From NCBI GenBank assembly GCA_029856445.1, contig JAHQWY010000049.1, positions 1 through 15,655 on the forward strand: 15,655 bases of DNA, read 5' to 3'. Below the pieces are notes generated by a model, which worked only from the letters and a program-made list of their open reading frames with translations, did not search any database and had not been told where the DNA came from. The position numbers and the translations under genes are program-made. How positions within the stretch are numbered: the stretch's first letter is position 1; each line of letters begins with the position of its first letter. This DNA is from Promethearchaeia archaeon (GTDB lineage Archaea; Asgardarchaeota; Lokiarchaeia; Sigyniarchaeales; SOKP01). Positions 1-7,793 of this stretch are shown here, in pieces.

Positions 1-38
1 TTGAAAACAATATAGTACAGATTAATATTATTAAAATA

Positions 39-410
39 TTATTCTGCTTTTAAAACAATTGTTATTGCTCGTGTAAGTCTAATAACATCCATAATTTTAC
101 CTTCTACTACTTTAATTTCCTCACGGCTTATAGCATGGGTGAAATCGCCTTGACCTTGGCAGATTTTTGTTAATGCGTTGTTATCTCCTGACATGACGAT
201 TTCTGAATCTTCGGAAGTTCCAAGATTAATAGACAATTGCTGATCTTTGATTTCTAGATAAAATGAATCTTCATTATCTAAATTGAATTGAAATTTTATA
301 TTCCAATTCACAGATTTGCCATCAATATCTGTTACAAACACCTGTAAAGCTTTAGGAATTTGATTCATTTTCCATATTATTTTCTCTAAACTTTCAAATG
401 CAACTCCCAA
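39..410 (-). CDS. SCP2 sterol-carrier domain protein
   Basis: This 123-residue protein reads as a stand-alone SCP2 (sterol carrier protein 2) domain, a fold that binds lipids or fatty acyl-CoA in a hydrophobic tunnel. Visible support is the family-like alternation of strands: a central WNIKFQF strand, the DSFYLEIKDQQLSINLG strand pair, the IVMSGD step, and a C-terminal helical end containing VVEGKIMDVIRL. The start is the TTG at 408-410. A strong Shine-Dalgarno GGAGGAG lies at 419-425, eight bases upstream, inside the end of the preceding gene. An in-frame ATG at 366-368 would remove the first helix and has no comparable site. The gene follows the DUF35 gene with a three-base gap, so the two are almost certainly co-transcribed. 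In eukaryotes SCP2 is fused to a thiolase (SCPx), and a thiolase stump heads this operon. The lipid ligand is unknown. Confidence 0.8.
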   Translation of the reverse strand: MGVAFESLEKIIWKMNQIPKALQVFVTDIDGKSVNWNIKFQFNLDNEDSFYLEIKDQQLSINLGTSEDSEIVMSGDNNALTKICQGQGDFTHAISREEIKVVEGKIMDVIRLTRAITIVLKAE

Positions 411-413
411 ATT

Positions 414-908
414 TTATTCTCCTCCTTCATATTCAGGTTTACTAATCCAATTTAAGTATTCATCTTCAGGAACAAAGAAGAAATCAGTCATTTTTCCTTC
501 TCTTTCTTTTTGGAATACAGCCCTAACACGCTTTCCTTTTTTAATTTTTGATGGTACCAAGTTTTCTGAAAAAATGCCTTGTAATAAAGCAGTATCTGCA
601 CCATCTAATTTCACATAAGCTGTACCATAGGGTATTTTTTTAATAAAGGCTGAAGTTGTATACCATACTATTGTGCTAACTTCTATGGTGCCCGTAGTTT
701 TTACCTCAACCCATTCAGCAGGAACATAGCAATCAGAGCAATTAATTCTTGGAGGCATCCAAATTTTCCCGCATTTCGTACATTTTGTGCCTAAAATTTT
801 TTTATTATTCATCAATTCTAAAAAGAATTTGGATTGACCTCCTAATGAATATTTATAATTTATTTTTATTATATCTCTTATCTCATGCGCTTGAAATTCA
901 TTGTTCAT
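414..908 (-). CDS. DUF35 zinc-ribbon/OB-fold acyl-CoA-associated protein
   Basis: A 164-residue protein of the DUF35 (rubredoxin-like zinc ribbon plus OB-fold) family. The zinc ribbon has Cys43-x2-Cys46 and Cys57-x2-Cys60, and the C-terminal OB-fold runs from about residue 66 to 148 (GTIEVST, IPYGTAYVKLDG, IKKGKRVRAVF). Family members form complexes with thiolases, HMG-CoA synthase or steroid side-chain aldolases and are thought to channel or hold the CoA substrate; they are usually encoded next to the enzyme. Here the expected neighbour upstream is only a stump, while the SCP2 gene follows directly. The ATG at 906-908 is preceded by GGAGGGG about eleven bases upstream. Whether the protein now works with a thiolase encoded elsewhere cannot be seen here. 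The family assignment is secure; the partner is inferred. Confidence 0.87.
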   Translation of the reverse strand: MNNEFQAHEIRDIIKINYKYSLGGQSKFFLELMNNKKILGTKCTKCGKIWMPPRINCSDCYVPAEWVEVKTTGTIEVSTIVWYTTSAFIKKIPYGTAYVKLDGADTALLQGIFSENLVPSKIKKGKRVRAVFQKEREGKMTDFFFVPEDEYLNWISKPEYEGGE

Positions 909-926
909 TTTTTGCTTATCCCCTCC

Positions 927-1022
927 TCATTTTCCATCATAAGCTAATTCAAAATAGGCTTTATCAAGAAAACGCGCTTTAAAGGGAGTTATTCCAATTC
1001 CTATAATTGCAACTTTTTCCAA
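927..1022 (-). pseudogene. Thiolase N-terminal stump (31 codons)
   Basis: A 31-codon reading frame from a TTG (1020-1022) to a TGA (927-929). It translates to EKVAIIGIGITPFKARFLD followed by KAYFELAYDGK. This is the usual N-terminus of SCPx-type thiolases: the first beta strand xVAIIGxGxTxF, a short basic loop, then the YxELAYEA helix start. An intact thiolase continues for roughly another 350 residues; here the frame stops at once and the DUF35 ATG follows 18 bases after the stop codon. The order thiolase, DUF35, SCP2 is the expected intact operon, so an internal deletion of the thiolase is the simplest reading. The stump is in frame with the DUF35 gene, separated by a single stop and six codons. 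Only a weak Shine-Dalgarno (GTGGA) precedes the TTG. Whether the peptide is made is unknown; an assembly collapse is also possible. Confidence 0.7.
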
Positions 1023-1118
1023 AATTTTCCACTTTTATAATTTTCTTTTTATTATTTTTATTGATTAATTAGAGTCTAATTTTTTTTTATTTAATTCTTA
1101 AACTAAATCGAAAGCTCG

Positions 1119-1127
1119 TTTATATAT
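1119..1127 (-). promoter_or_regulatory. TATA-like box of the thiolase-stump/DUF35/SCP2 operon
   Basis: On the minus strand this reads ATATATAAA, a good archaeal TATA box and the only clear one in the gap between 1022 and 1211. Transcription would start near 1095, giving a leader of about 70 bases before the thiolase-stump TTG. The plus strand also looks TATA-like here, but no plus-strand gene follows it. Assigned by sequence resemblance and position only. Confidence 0.45.
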
Positions 1128-1210
1128 GATAATTTAGTAAATAAGTTGAACTATTTAATAAAATTTTGGATGATTTATTATGGATTATTTTAAAAATTTT
1201 AAATAAAAAC

Positions 1211-3079
1211 TCAATCTAATAATGAAGCACCACAATTTTCACAGTAAGTTACTTTACCTTGAAGGAGTCGTCGCAAGAGTTCTGGAGGAATATCATAATT
1301 GCATTCAGGACACTTTTTAGGAGCTATTGAATTCTCGATTTCATTAATTAAAGCAGGACTCATGTCAATATCTTGAGAAAAAGTTTCAATTTTGAGAAGT
1401 GATTTCTTAGAGTTTTTGATGCCTGTTAATGTAATTTGAAGTCCTAGTTTATTTTTGCTATAAGTTCCTTTAGCAAATGCTTTTACTGAACCAAATAATT
1501 TATCACCTATCATTTTTTTTTCAGTATCCACGATAAAAAAATTTTTTGTTTCTAAAATAACTACTAATTTTTCATATAGTTGACTGGCTTCTATTAAGAC
1601 TTCAATTTCTTCTCCAACTTTTTGAAAATTAATGATGTCTTGAGAGAATTTTTCAAATTCTTCAACAGTTATTGGATTTGGCTGCAGTAATCCACAAATT
1701 ACTTTTATTTCATAAGGTTCCATTATAATAGTTTCTACTTCATCACTCTCATTAAGGAAATTTATAACTGCTCTAATAGTACCTTTAACACAGTCTGTTT
1801 TAGGTAAAAAGATAAATCGTGGACTAAAAAATCCTTCTTTTGTAATTTTATGAATTTTTATACGATCAGGATTTGTAATTCGACTATCATACTCTGCTTT
1901 TTCTTGGATTAGTGTTAAACTTTGTTCTGGATAGGATAAAATTTGTATATTTACATCAGTAATATTATACTCTCTTTCATTTACTATCTTAACTTTAAAG
2001 ATGTATTTGCTTCCTTCAATTTGACCTCCTCTTTGTACTTTTACTCCTTCTCCGTGTGAATAATTTTTAATTTTTTTTCTTTGAGTGAATTTGGGTTGTT
2101 CATTTTCCTCTTGAGTTTGTGGTATCTCTATATTTTTATCGATATGCTCTTCTGTAACATAATTTATAGTTTGATTAGACAATATTGGTTCTGCCTTTAC
2201 AGATGTTATATCAGTTAATGTTTTTTTTGACTTTTTTATAGAAGTACCTTCAATTTTTTTGTTTGTTTTAAATAATTCAAATAGGTAAAGTGAATTCCCT
2301 GCTGCTACAGTGATAAATTTATTATTAATATTATCTGTGATTGGCAAGTATCGATTCACACTTCTAATTTTGTTGTTTAGAGAAGTTTCCCCTAAAATAT
2401 ACCCCTCAAAATCACTTAATTTAAGAGCACCACTTTTATTTCCAATTATTAGTATTTGATTCTCGAATATTCTATTATATTTTATACATATTGTATCATC
2501 ATTTAATTGAAAAACTTCTTGCCATCGCCCATTTTTATCAAAATTAATAACCTTTCCATCTTTTAATAGCACTATTAATTTACCAAGAAAATTTTCTGAA
2601 TTTTCTATTATTGTACAATCTTTAATTCCATTTGGTGCTTTAAAAACCTCTATTATTTGTCCCTTTTCATTTAAAAAGATTAATTTATTATTTTGAAGTC
2701 CTAATATGATTTCATTAATTCCATTTCCAAAAAAATCTCCAATGTCGCTACATATTATTGGAGATTTAAGATTTGTGTTCCAAATGAGGTTTCCTTGCTT
2801 TCCTAATAATCTCACAATTCCATTTACATCTCCAGATAATATTTCAACATTTTTATCATTTGTAATTGGTGCTACTAAAAAGGTTGTAATCTTTGATGAG
2901 AACTCAGAAACCATAATTTGTTTCCCTTGTAAATTGTATATTCGCATCGTTTCATCAAAAGAGCATCCAATAATTTCTGGTAAATCATCCCCTAATATAT
3001 TAGAAATTGAACAAGAATACACCGGTTTTTTAAATTTGACTTCCCATTTAACTTGAATTTTAATCTTATTTTTCAACAT
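1211..3079 (-). CDS. Beta-propeller / Ig-like sandwich / platform / zinc-ribbon protein (BBS-like layout)
   Basis: A 622-residue protein with no signal peptide or membrane segment, so probably cytoplasmic. Residues about 8-270 form repeated blades of the FG-GAP/WD-like kind, with motifs such as ISNILGDDLPEIIGCS, EILSGDVNGIVRLL, IGDFFGNGINEIILG and VLLKDGKVINFDKNG. Residues 271-350 are a charged low-complexity linker. Residues 355-460 look like an Ig-type beta sandwich (YIFKVKIVNEREYNITDVN, then FIFLPKTDCVKGTIRAVINF). Residues 468-572 look like a small alpha/beta platform beginning TVEEFEKFSQDI. The end is a zinc ribbon, Cys590-x2-Cys593 and Cys613-x2-Cys616. Propeller, linker, appendage-like sandwich and platform is the order found in BBSome subunits BBS2, BBS7 and BBS9; homology is my inference and is unproven. 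The ATG at 3077-3079 is the first in frame and has only a weak, distant AAAGGAA upstream. The gene stands alone, transcribed after the sensor operon. Confidence 0.7.
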   Translation of the reverse strand: MLKNKIKIQVKWEVKFKKPVYSCSISNILGDDLPEIIGCSFDETMRIYNLQGKQIMVSEFSSKITTFLVAPITNDKNVEILSGDVNGIVRLLGKQGNLIWNTNLKSPIICSDIGDFFGNGINEIILGLQNNKLIFLNEKGQIIEVFKAPNGIKDCTIIENSENFLGKLIVLLKDGKVINFDKNGRWQEVFQLNDDTICIKYNRIFENQILIIGNKSGALKLSDFEGYILGETSLNNKIRSVNRYLPITDNINNKFITVAAGNSLYLFELFKTNKKIEGTSIKKSKKTLTDITSVKAEPILSNQTINYVTEEHIDKNIEIPQTQEENEQPKFTQRKKIKNYSHGEGVKVQRGGQIEGSKYIFKVKIVNEREYNITDVNIQILSYPEQSLTLIQEKAEYDSRITNPDRIKIHKITKEGFFSPRFIFLPKTDCVKGTIRAVINFLNESDEVETIIMEPYEIKVICGLLQPNPITVEEFEKFSQDIINFQKVGEEIEVLIEASQLYEKLVVILETKNFFIVDTEKKMIGDKLFGSVKAFAKGTYSKNKLGLQITLTGIKNSKKSLLKIETFSQDIDMSPALINEIENSIAPKKCPECNYDIPPELLRRLLQGKVTYCENCGASLLD

Positions 3080-3172
3080 TCACTTAATACTTTAATTCCT
3101 TTCCTTTTTTGTTTGGATTAATAATATATGGCTATAACATTTCATTTTTTTATTAGTTTATTGTTAATGATT

Positions 3173-3181
3173 AAAAAAAAA
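3173..3181 (-). terminator. Oligo-T terminator of the sensor operon
   Basis: A run of nine A on the plus strand gives nine consecutive T on the transcribed minus strand, about 45 bases after the stop codon of the Cache-HAMP gene. Oligo-T runs without a stem-loop are the usual intrinsic termination signal in archaea. No hairpin is visible beside it. Confidence 0.45.
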
Positions 3182-3193
3182 TATATTTATAAT
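3181..3193 (-). promoter_or_regulatory. Possible TATA box for the propeller gene
   Basis: On the minus strand this reads ATTATAAATATAT. It would place a transcription start near 3157 and leave a leader of roughly 80 bases before the ATG at 3079. It abuts the oligo-T run of the upstream operon, so terminator and promoter would share the same 20 bases. A second AT-rich candidate (ATATATTAT, about 3120-3128) is nearer the gene, so the choice is uncertain. Confidence 0.3.
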
Positions 3194-3225
3194 TCTTATC
3201 TTTTATTGAAAGCATTCTGTATCTC

Positions 3226-4761
3226 TTATTGATTATCCTGTCTCGATTTGTTGTTTTCTTTTTCTTCGGATTTAGTTTCTTCTCGTACCATTAAAACTAA
3301 ATTCTTAAAAGATCGAGATAAACCACCTATCTCATCGTCTTTTTCAATAATATCATCTAATTCCTCAAAAAACTCGGATTTTTCCAATGCAGTCTTTTTC
3401 ATATCCTCTGTAGCCAATTGTAAAGCAAGCTTAGTCAACTTTCGTAACGGTTTAACTATAGAATCAGAAATTTTTAAGCCCACCATTAAAACAACAACAA
3501 CTATAATTGCGAGAATAATAAATATAATTGAAAGCTGAATAGTAAGATTTCGATTTAGATTATCTTGTAACGCTTTAACCGGTGCTAAAACTTCTTCAGA
3601 TGGGGCTATAATTCCTAAGAAATAATCAGATATATTAATTGGTGTATACGCTAAATAATAGACTTTCCTATTTTTTATAATTTCAGAAAAACCAGAAGTT
3701 CCACTAGTCATTTGACTTAATAAATCTAGAGATATAGGTTCAATATCATTAATAAGCACGGCTTCTTCATCTCCAGGGTCAAAAATTACATTAGGGTGAG
3801 ATATAACTTCACCATCTTGGTCAATTAGAAATCCATATCCAGTATCAAATAATTTAATATTTCCTACTGTTTGAGATATTGTTTCAAGTGTAAAATCAAT
3901 TCCAACTACTCCTAAAAAATCTTCAGGGGATATAGTTCCATTATAAATTGCACGGGAAATTGTAACTATCCATCCGAGATATGGATCTATATAAGGTGCT
4001 GTCCATACAATATTACCGTTTGCTGATTTAGCATCAATATACCAATCATCAGTTTTATAATCAAAGGGAGGCTCTGTTGCTGTACCAAAAATTGTTGTAT
4101 CAACACCTGACCATGGATAGGTTCTTTGAATACCTATCTCAAATTCCATATAAATCCAAGAATAATGAGGATTATTATCTAATATTTCTTTCATAATTGG
4201 ATCTAAATGAGCTGTTCGGTTAATGATTTCACCATGAATACCACTCAGATTATATTCATTTTGACCGATAGCGTTCCAACTATCTTCATAAATCAAATAG
4301 TGTGAATAACTTTTTGACGCATTTAAGTCAAGTTTAGGATTATATTCTGAATCAGGAGGTATATTTTCGGGATAATATTCAGTAGAACTCACTATTGAAC
4401 CGTCAAATTTTCTTGTACCTACTGGAAGCATTTCTACATGATAAAATGATTTACGATAACCAAATTCGAATGGGTTTTTAAAAATATTTGAAATTGAATT
4501 AGCTAATCCATTTAAATCTTCTGCTACGTTTTCTAATTGCGATTGAATAATAAGAGAATTACTGAATGTTTTATTTTCCATATCGTATTTAACTTGTGTT
4601 TCTAAAGTATTTATCACTTGATTTGAAGTTGTATTATTTATAACTCCAATAAATATTCCTGATGTTGCTGCTACAGTTCCTAATGCAATGATTGTATATA
4701 AAGCAAAATTCAACAAAATCACTTGCCTTATGCCAATTCTTTTAATTCTTTCACTTTTCAT
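3226..4761 (-). CDS. Membrane dCache-HAMP sensor without output domain
   Basis: A 511-residue membrane receptor. TM1 spans about residues 13-40, followed by a large extracytoplasmic region (41-405) that reads as a double Cache domain: DDWYIDAKSANGNIVWTAPY (239-258), VGIDFTLETIS and the GYGFLIDQDGEVISHPN strand pair (308-324). TM2 spans about 406-429. A HAMP domain follows (430 to about 495; PL438-439, DEIGGLSRSF), and the protein ends only some 15 charged residues later. Cache domains bind small molecules such as amino acids or carboxylates outside the cell. There is no kinase, methyl-accepting, cyclase or phosphatase module, so any signal must pass through a partner. The gene lies 13 bases after the Cache-HAMP-TPR-VWA gene, whose HAMP could pair with this one. 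AGGTGAT precedes the ATG and matches the anti-Shine-Dalgarno well. Confidence 0.85.
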   Translation of the reverse strand: MKSERIKRIGIRQVILLNFALYTIIALGTVAATSGIFIGVINNTTSNQVINTLETQVKYDMENKTFSNSLIIQSQLENVAEDLNGLANSISNIFKNPFEFGYRKSFYHVEMLPVGTRKFDGSIVSSTEYYPENIPPDSEYNPKLDLNASKSYSHYLIYEDSWNAIGQNEYNLSGIHGEIINRTAHLDPIMKEILDNNPHYSWIYMEFEIGIQRTYPWSGVDTTIFGTATEPPFDYKTDDWYIDAKSANGNIVWTAPYIDPYLGWIVTISRAIYNGTISPEDFLGVVGIDFTLETISQTVGNIKLFDTGYGFLIDQDGEVISHPNVIFDPGDEEAVLINDIEPISLDLLSQMTSGTSGFSEIIKNRKVYYLAYTPINISDYFLGIIAPSEEVLAPVKALQDNLNRNLTIQLSIIFIILAIIVVVVLMVGLKISDSIVKPLRKLTKLALQLATEDMKKTALEKSEFFEELDDIIEKDDEIGGLSRSFKNLVLMVREETKSEEKENNKSRQDNQ

Positions 4762-4774
4762 ATTTCATCACCTC

Positions 4775-7393
4775 TTACTTCTCCTCAGGAGTAAATCCTT
4801 CTATTTCTGATGATGCCATAATTTCTTTAACCAGTTTAAAAGCATCTGTTATCAATTTTGATAGATTTTGTTCAGAATAGATTGGTATGTATTTACCTCG
4901 AATTGATGAATTAACAATTAAATTCATTTCTGTAAAAACTTCTCTAAGTTCTCGCCCAACACCTATGAGAATGATATTGAGGGGATAATCAAGTGTAGTA
5001 ATGTATCGAGAAAGTGTTCTTGCTGAATATTTCTTGCTAAAATTATCAAGCCCATCAGTAAGGGCAACTATCCATTTTTGATTTTCTATTGGTGAATTAT
5101 TTAACATCTCAATAGCTAATCCTAGAGCATCATAGAAAGCTGTTTGGTATGGTGTAGTTCTAATATCTTTAAAAATCTCTTGAATTTTTTCAACATTTCC
5201 TCCTTTTTTAGTTAAAGATAAGATATGGTTTACTTCAGAATGAAATCCAATTATAGCGATATTATCTGCAGGGTTAATAACTGTGTCAAATACTTCATTT
5301 GCTCCTTTTCTTGCAGCTCTAATTTTGTTTTGTTCCCCCATACTACCTGATTGATCAATTACGAAGATAACGTCTTTCTTCCGTATAACTATATCACTGA
5401 TTTTGCCTAATTTTGCTTCTGTTTTGTGTAGAAGGACAGTATTATCCTGTTCATCATAAATATTTATAAGTAATTTTAAGATATTCATCATTAATGGATA
5501 ATTCCCAAATTCTTCTGCTATATATAATGCTGTTTCAAGATTTTGAACAGCAGTTTCAACATTCTTCTTCACAAGCTCCAAGCGTCCAATTTGAAAATGG
5601 TCTTCAGCAAGATTGGATTTAAAGGATAATTCTGAATCGATATTGATAGCATCATTAAGATATTTACTTGATTTATCCAAATCATTTTTTAATAGATTTA
5701 ATATACCAAGATTTCGCTTTCTAGTAGCAATTCTATCACTACTAATCATTTTTTCATCTATTTTGAGAGCATTTATAAAATCGTCTTCTGCTGAATCAAA
5801 GTTTCCCTCTGATAGGAAAAGAAGACCCCTATTATTTAATCTTGAACTTAATCCTGCATTATCATTTGTTTGTTTCGCAATTTCTATAGCTTTATCATAA
5901 GCCTTTTTAGATTTGTCAAATTCAGCCCAATTACGAAATATATTTCCTAAATTATTCCAACATATACCTTGCCCCTTTAAATTCTGTGTAGTTTTAAATA
6001 ATTGTAAAGCTGCAGAATAATTCTTAAAGGCGAGATAATTATTACCTTGATAATAACTTTCATTTCCTAATCTCATTGTGATTAGCAGAGCTTGAAAGGA
6101 CTGTGCAAGAACACCTATTTCATTACTTCTACGCTTTCTTTTAATTGGAATTTCTTTAGTTAAATCACCTCTAACCATATTATCAATTGAATCAGTTAAA
6201 TGTGTAATTGGCCTGGTGATTCTTTTTGACATCATCAAAATAGCAATAATGATCATACAGAATAAAATTACTAAAACAATGATAAAAATTGTAATCATAG
6301 GTATGTTTAAATCGGAAATAGAATTTTGTAGATTAATTCCTGATTCAATTATCTCTGAATATGGAACGATTGTAGCAATTGAATAACCTCCCTTTCCAAT
6401 AGGAGTATATGATATAATCCATGTCTGACCATTTTTTTCAAAAGTATCTATACCACGCTCTCCATCAATGATATTATCTATAATCGAATAAAAATCAGTT
6501 GTATTTACTTCTAAATCTACAATCGGAGACCCTATACTTGTGTTTGGTACATCAGGGTGAATAATAGCATTACCAACTTTATTTATCATCACAGTATATC
6601 CAGTTTCGTGAACTTTTATTTGGCTCAGATATTCTCGTAGTGAAGATAATTCGACCTCAATACTGCAACATCCTATAATACTGTTGTTATCATATAGAGC
6701 TGCTTGTGATATCAATATTGCAGGTCCAATTAAGGATTGATTAACAGTTCCAAAATAGGTTTGACCGTCTAAACTTTTAGTAATATTATACCATTCTTCA
6801 GTATTCATGTTTTGGCTTATAGATCTCGAATTATTAATAAAAGGAAAGACTCGTGTGATACCGTCTTCATAACTTGCAATTAATGTTATGTAGACATTAT
6901 TAGATTCGTATATAGGACTAAAGATATAATCTAAATAAGCAGATTTATTTATCAATTGACTTACAAACATATTAATTAAAGTACTATTTGTAAAATCCGA
7001 AAAAGTTGTATTTATATATTTATTATATTTACTTGAATAGAGTAATTTGGGAAGAATTGGTATTCCAGACTGATGATAAGAAAGTCTAGTCTCTGAAATG
7101 TTTATTCTATTATTAAATAAATCTTCATTATAACTTATTATTCGATTTAAATCAATTGATGTGTGATCAAACCAAGAATTAACATAATTTGCTGTATCAA
7201 TTGATTTGTTTTGAAGCGCTTTGAATCCCTCTATCTTAATGCTATTTTTCGCATCGTGCCCAATGGTTCCTCCTAAAGCACTGATCTGAGAAAAAGCAAA
7301 GATTGATAAAATAATCATTGGAGCAATTATCAATATGAGATTTACTCTCAATATTCGTTTCTGTATTTTTCCTTTTTGTTTCGCGTGTAACAT
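4775..7393 (-). CDS. Transmembrane Cache-HAMP-TPR-VWA signalling protein
   Basis: An 872-residue receptor. TM1 is at about 15-38. An extracytoplasmic dCache-like domain (40-360) contains TEEWYNITKSLDG, ILISQAALYDNN and ETGYTVMINKVGNAIIHP. TM2 is at about 364-388 and a HAMP domain at 389-440 (RPITHLTDSI, NEIGVLAQSF). Residues about 444-665 hold five or six TPR-like helical pairs (CWNNLGNIFRNWAEFDKSKK, SRLNNRGLLFLSEGNFDSAE). Residues 672-860 are a VWA domain with an apparently complete MIDAS metal site: Asp680-x-Ser682-x-Ser684, a threonine at 751 and Asp780 in LTDG. The outside Cache domain would thus be coupled through HAMP and TPR to an intracellular metal-dependent protein-binding VWA domain, with no enzyme. 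The start is the ATG at 7391-7393; the Shine-Dalgarno is weak (GAGAAG). It is the first gene of an operon with the Cache-HAMP gene. Confidence 0.88.
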   Translation of the reverse strand: MLHAKQKGKIQKRILRVNLILIIAPMIILSIFAFSQISALGGTIGHDAKNSIKIEGFKALQNKSIDTANYVNSWFDHTSIDLNRIISYNEDLFNNRINISETRLSYHQSGIPILPKLLYSSKYNKYINTTFSDFTNSTLINMFVSQLINKSAYLDYIFSPIYESNNVYITLIASYEDGITRVFPFINNSRSISQNMNTEEWYNITKSLDGQTYFGTVNQSLIGPAILISQAALYDNNSIIGCCSIEVELSSLREYLSQIKVHETGYTVMINKVGNAIIHPDVPNTSIGSPIVDLEVNTTDFYSIIDNIIDGERGIDTFEKNGQTWIISYTPIGKGGYSIATIVPYSEIIESGINLQNSISDLNIPMITIFIIVLVILFCMIIIAILMMSKRITRPITHLTDSIDNMVRGDLTKEIPIKRKRRSNEIGVLAQSFQALLITMRLGNESYYQGNNYLAFKNYSAALQLFKTTQNLKGQGICWNNLGNIFRNWAEFDKSKKAYDKAIEIAKQTNDNAGLSSRLNNRGLLFLSEGNFDSAEDDFINALKIDEKMISSDRIATRKRNLGILNLLKNDLDKSSKYLNDAINIDSELSFKSNLAEDHFQIGRLELVKKNVETAVQNLETALYIAEEFGNYPLMMNILKLLINIYDEQDNTVLLHKTEAKLGKISDIVIRKKDVIFVIDQSGSMGEQNKIRAARKGANEVFDTVINPADNIAIIGFHSEVNHILSLTKKGGNVEKIQEIFKDIRTTPYQTAFYDALGLAIEMLNNSPIENQKWIVALTDGLDNFSKKYSARTLSRYITTLDYPLNIILIGVGRELREVFTEMNLIVNSSIRGKYIPIYSEQNLSKLITDAFKLVKEIMASSEIEGFTPEEK

Positions 7394-7402
7394 CTTCTCA
7401 TT

Positions 7403-7470
7403 AAATTATATTTTATTTATAGTATATATATTTTTTAAATTATATTTTATTTATATTATATATATTTTTC
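7403..7470. repeat. Two tandem 34-bp AT-only-like units upstream of the VWA sensor
   Basis: Copy 1 is 7403-7436 and copy 2 is 7437-7470; they differ at two positions (G/T at unit position 20, T/C at the last position). On the minus strand each copy carries a TATA-like ATAAATAAAAT. The proximal box would start transcription almost on the ATG at 7393, and the distal one would give a leader of about 25-30 bases. This is probably a duplicated promoter for the sensor operon; functional use of both boxes is inferred. Confidence 0.6.
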
Positions 7471-7793
7471 TATATTCTTAGATATAACTAAATATTTAAA
7501 ACTTATGATCATATTAATAGTAAAAAATTTTACTAGTTAATACAACTTATATGATAATTCATGAATATATAGTGATATATATCTCATTTGTTTAAATTTT
7601 AATATGATTTTACAAGCAGTTCATTACACTAAATTTACAGATTCATATTTAAATAAATGAATATTATTCACTCATTTGATTTCTATAAATTTTATTTCAA
7701 AATTATTACTATTTGCTAAATCATCATATTATCTAGGTGTATTGAATATAATTTTCATTAATAATTTAATTAGAAATAATGAGAAAATTCTAA
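7471..7793. other. AT-rich gene-free stretch between the sensor operon and sucD
   Basis: No credible gene was found on either strand. Open frames here are short, low in complexity and run into sucD antisense. A small inverted repeat, AAATGA with TCATTT, sits around 7656-7678. No strong oligo-T terminator follows the sucD stop; the longest T runs just past it on the minus strand are four or fewer bases. No tRNA-like or CRISPR-like structure is visible. Confidence 0.5.

Noticed and set aside
749..982. 77-residue plus-strand open frame rich in Leu, Tyr and Phe
   Set aside because: It lies antisense to the DUF35 gene and the thiolase stump, both of which have recognisable motifs; it has no ribosome site and its hydrophobic look comes from AT-rich antisense codons.
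2706..3056. 116-residue plus-strand open frame
   Set aside because: Fully antisense to the propeller domain of the minus-strand gene, with no recognisable motif or promoter.
7656..7678. AAATGA/TCATTT inverted repeat as a terminator or operator
   Set aside because: Six-base arms in very AT-rich DNA are expected by chance and no T run follows; listed only in the description of the gap.
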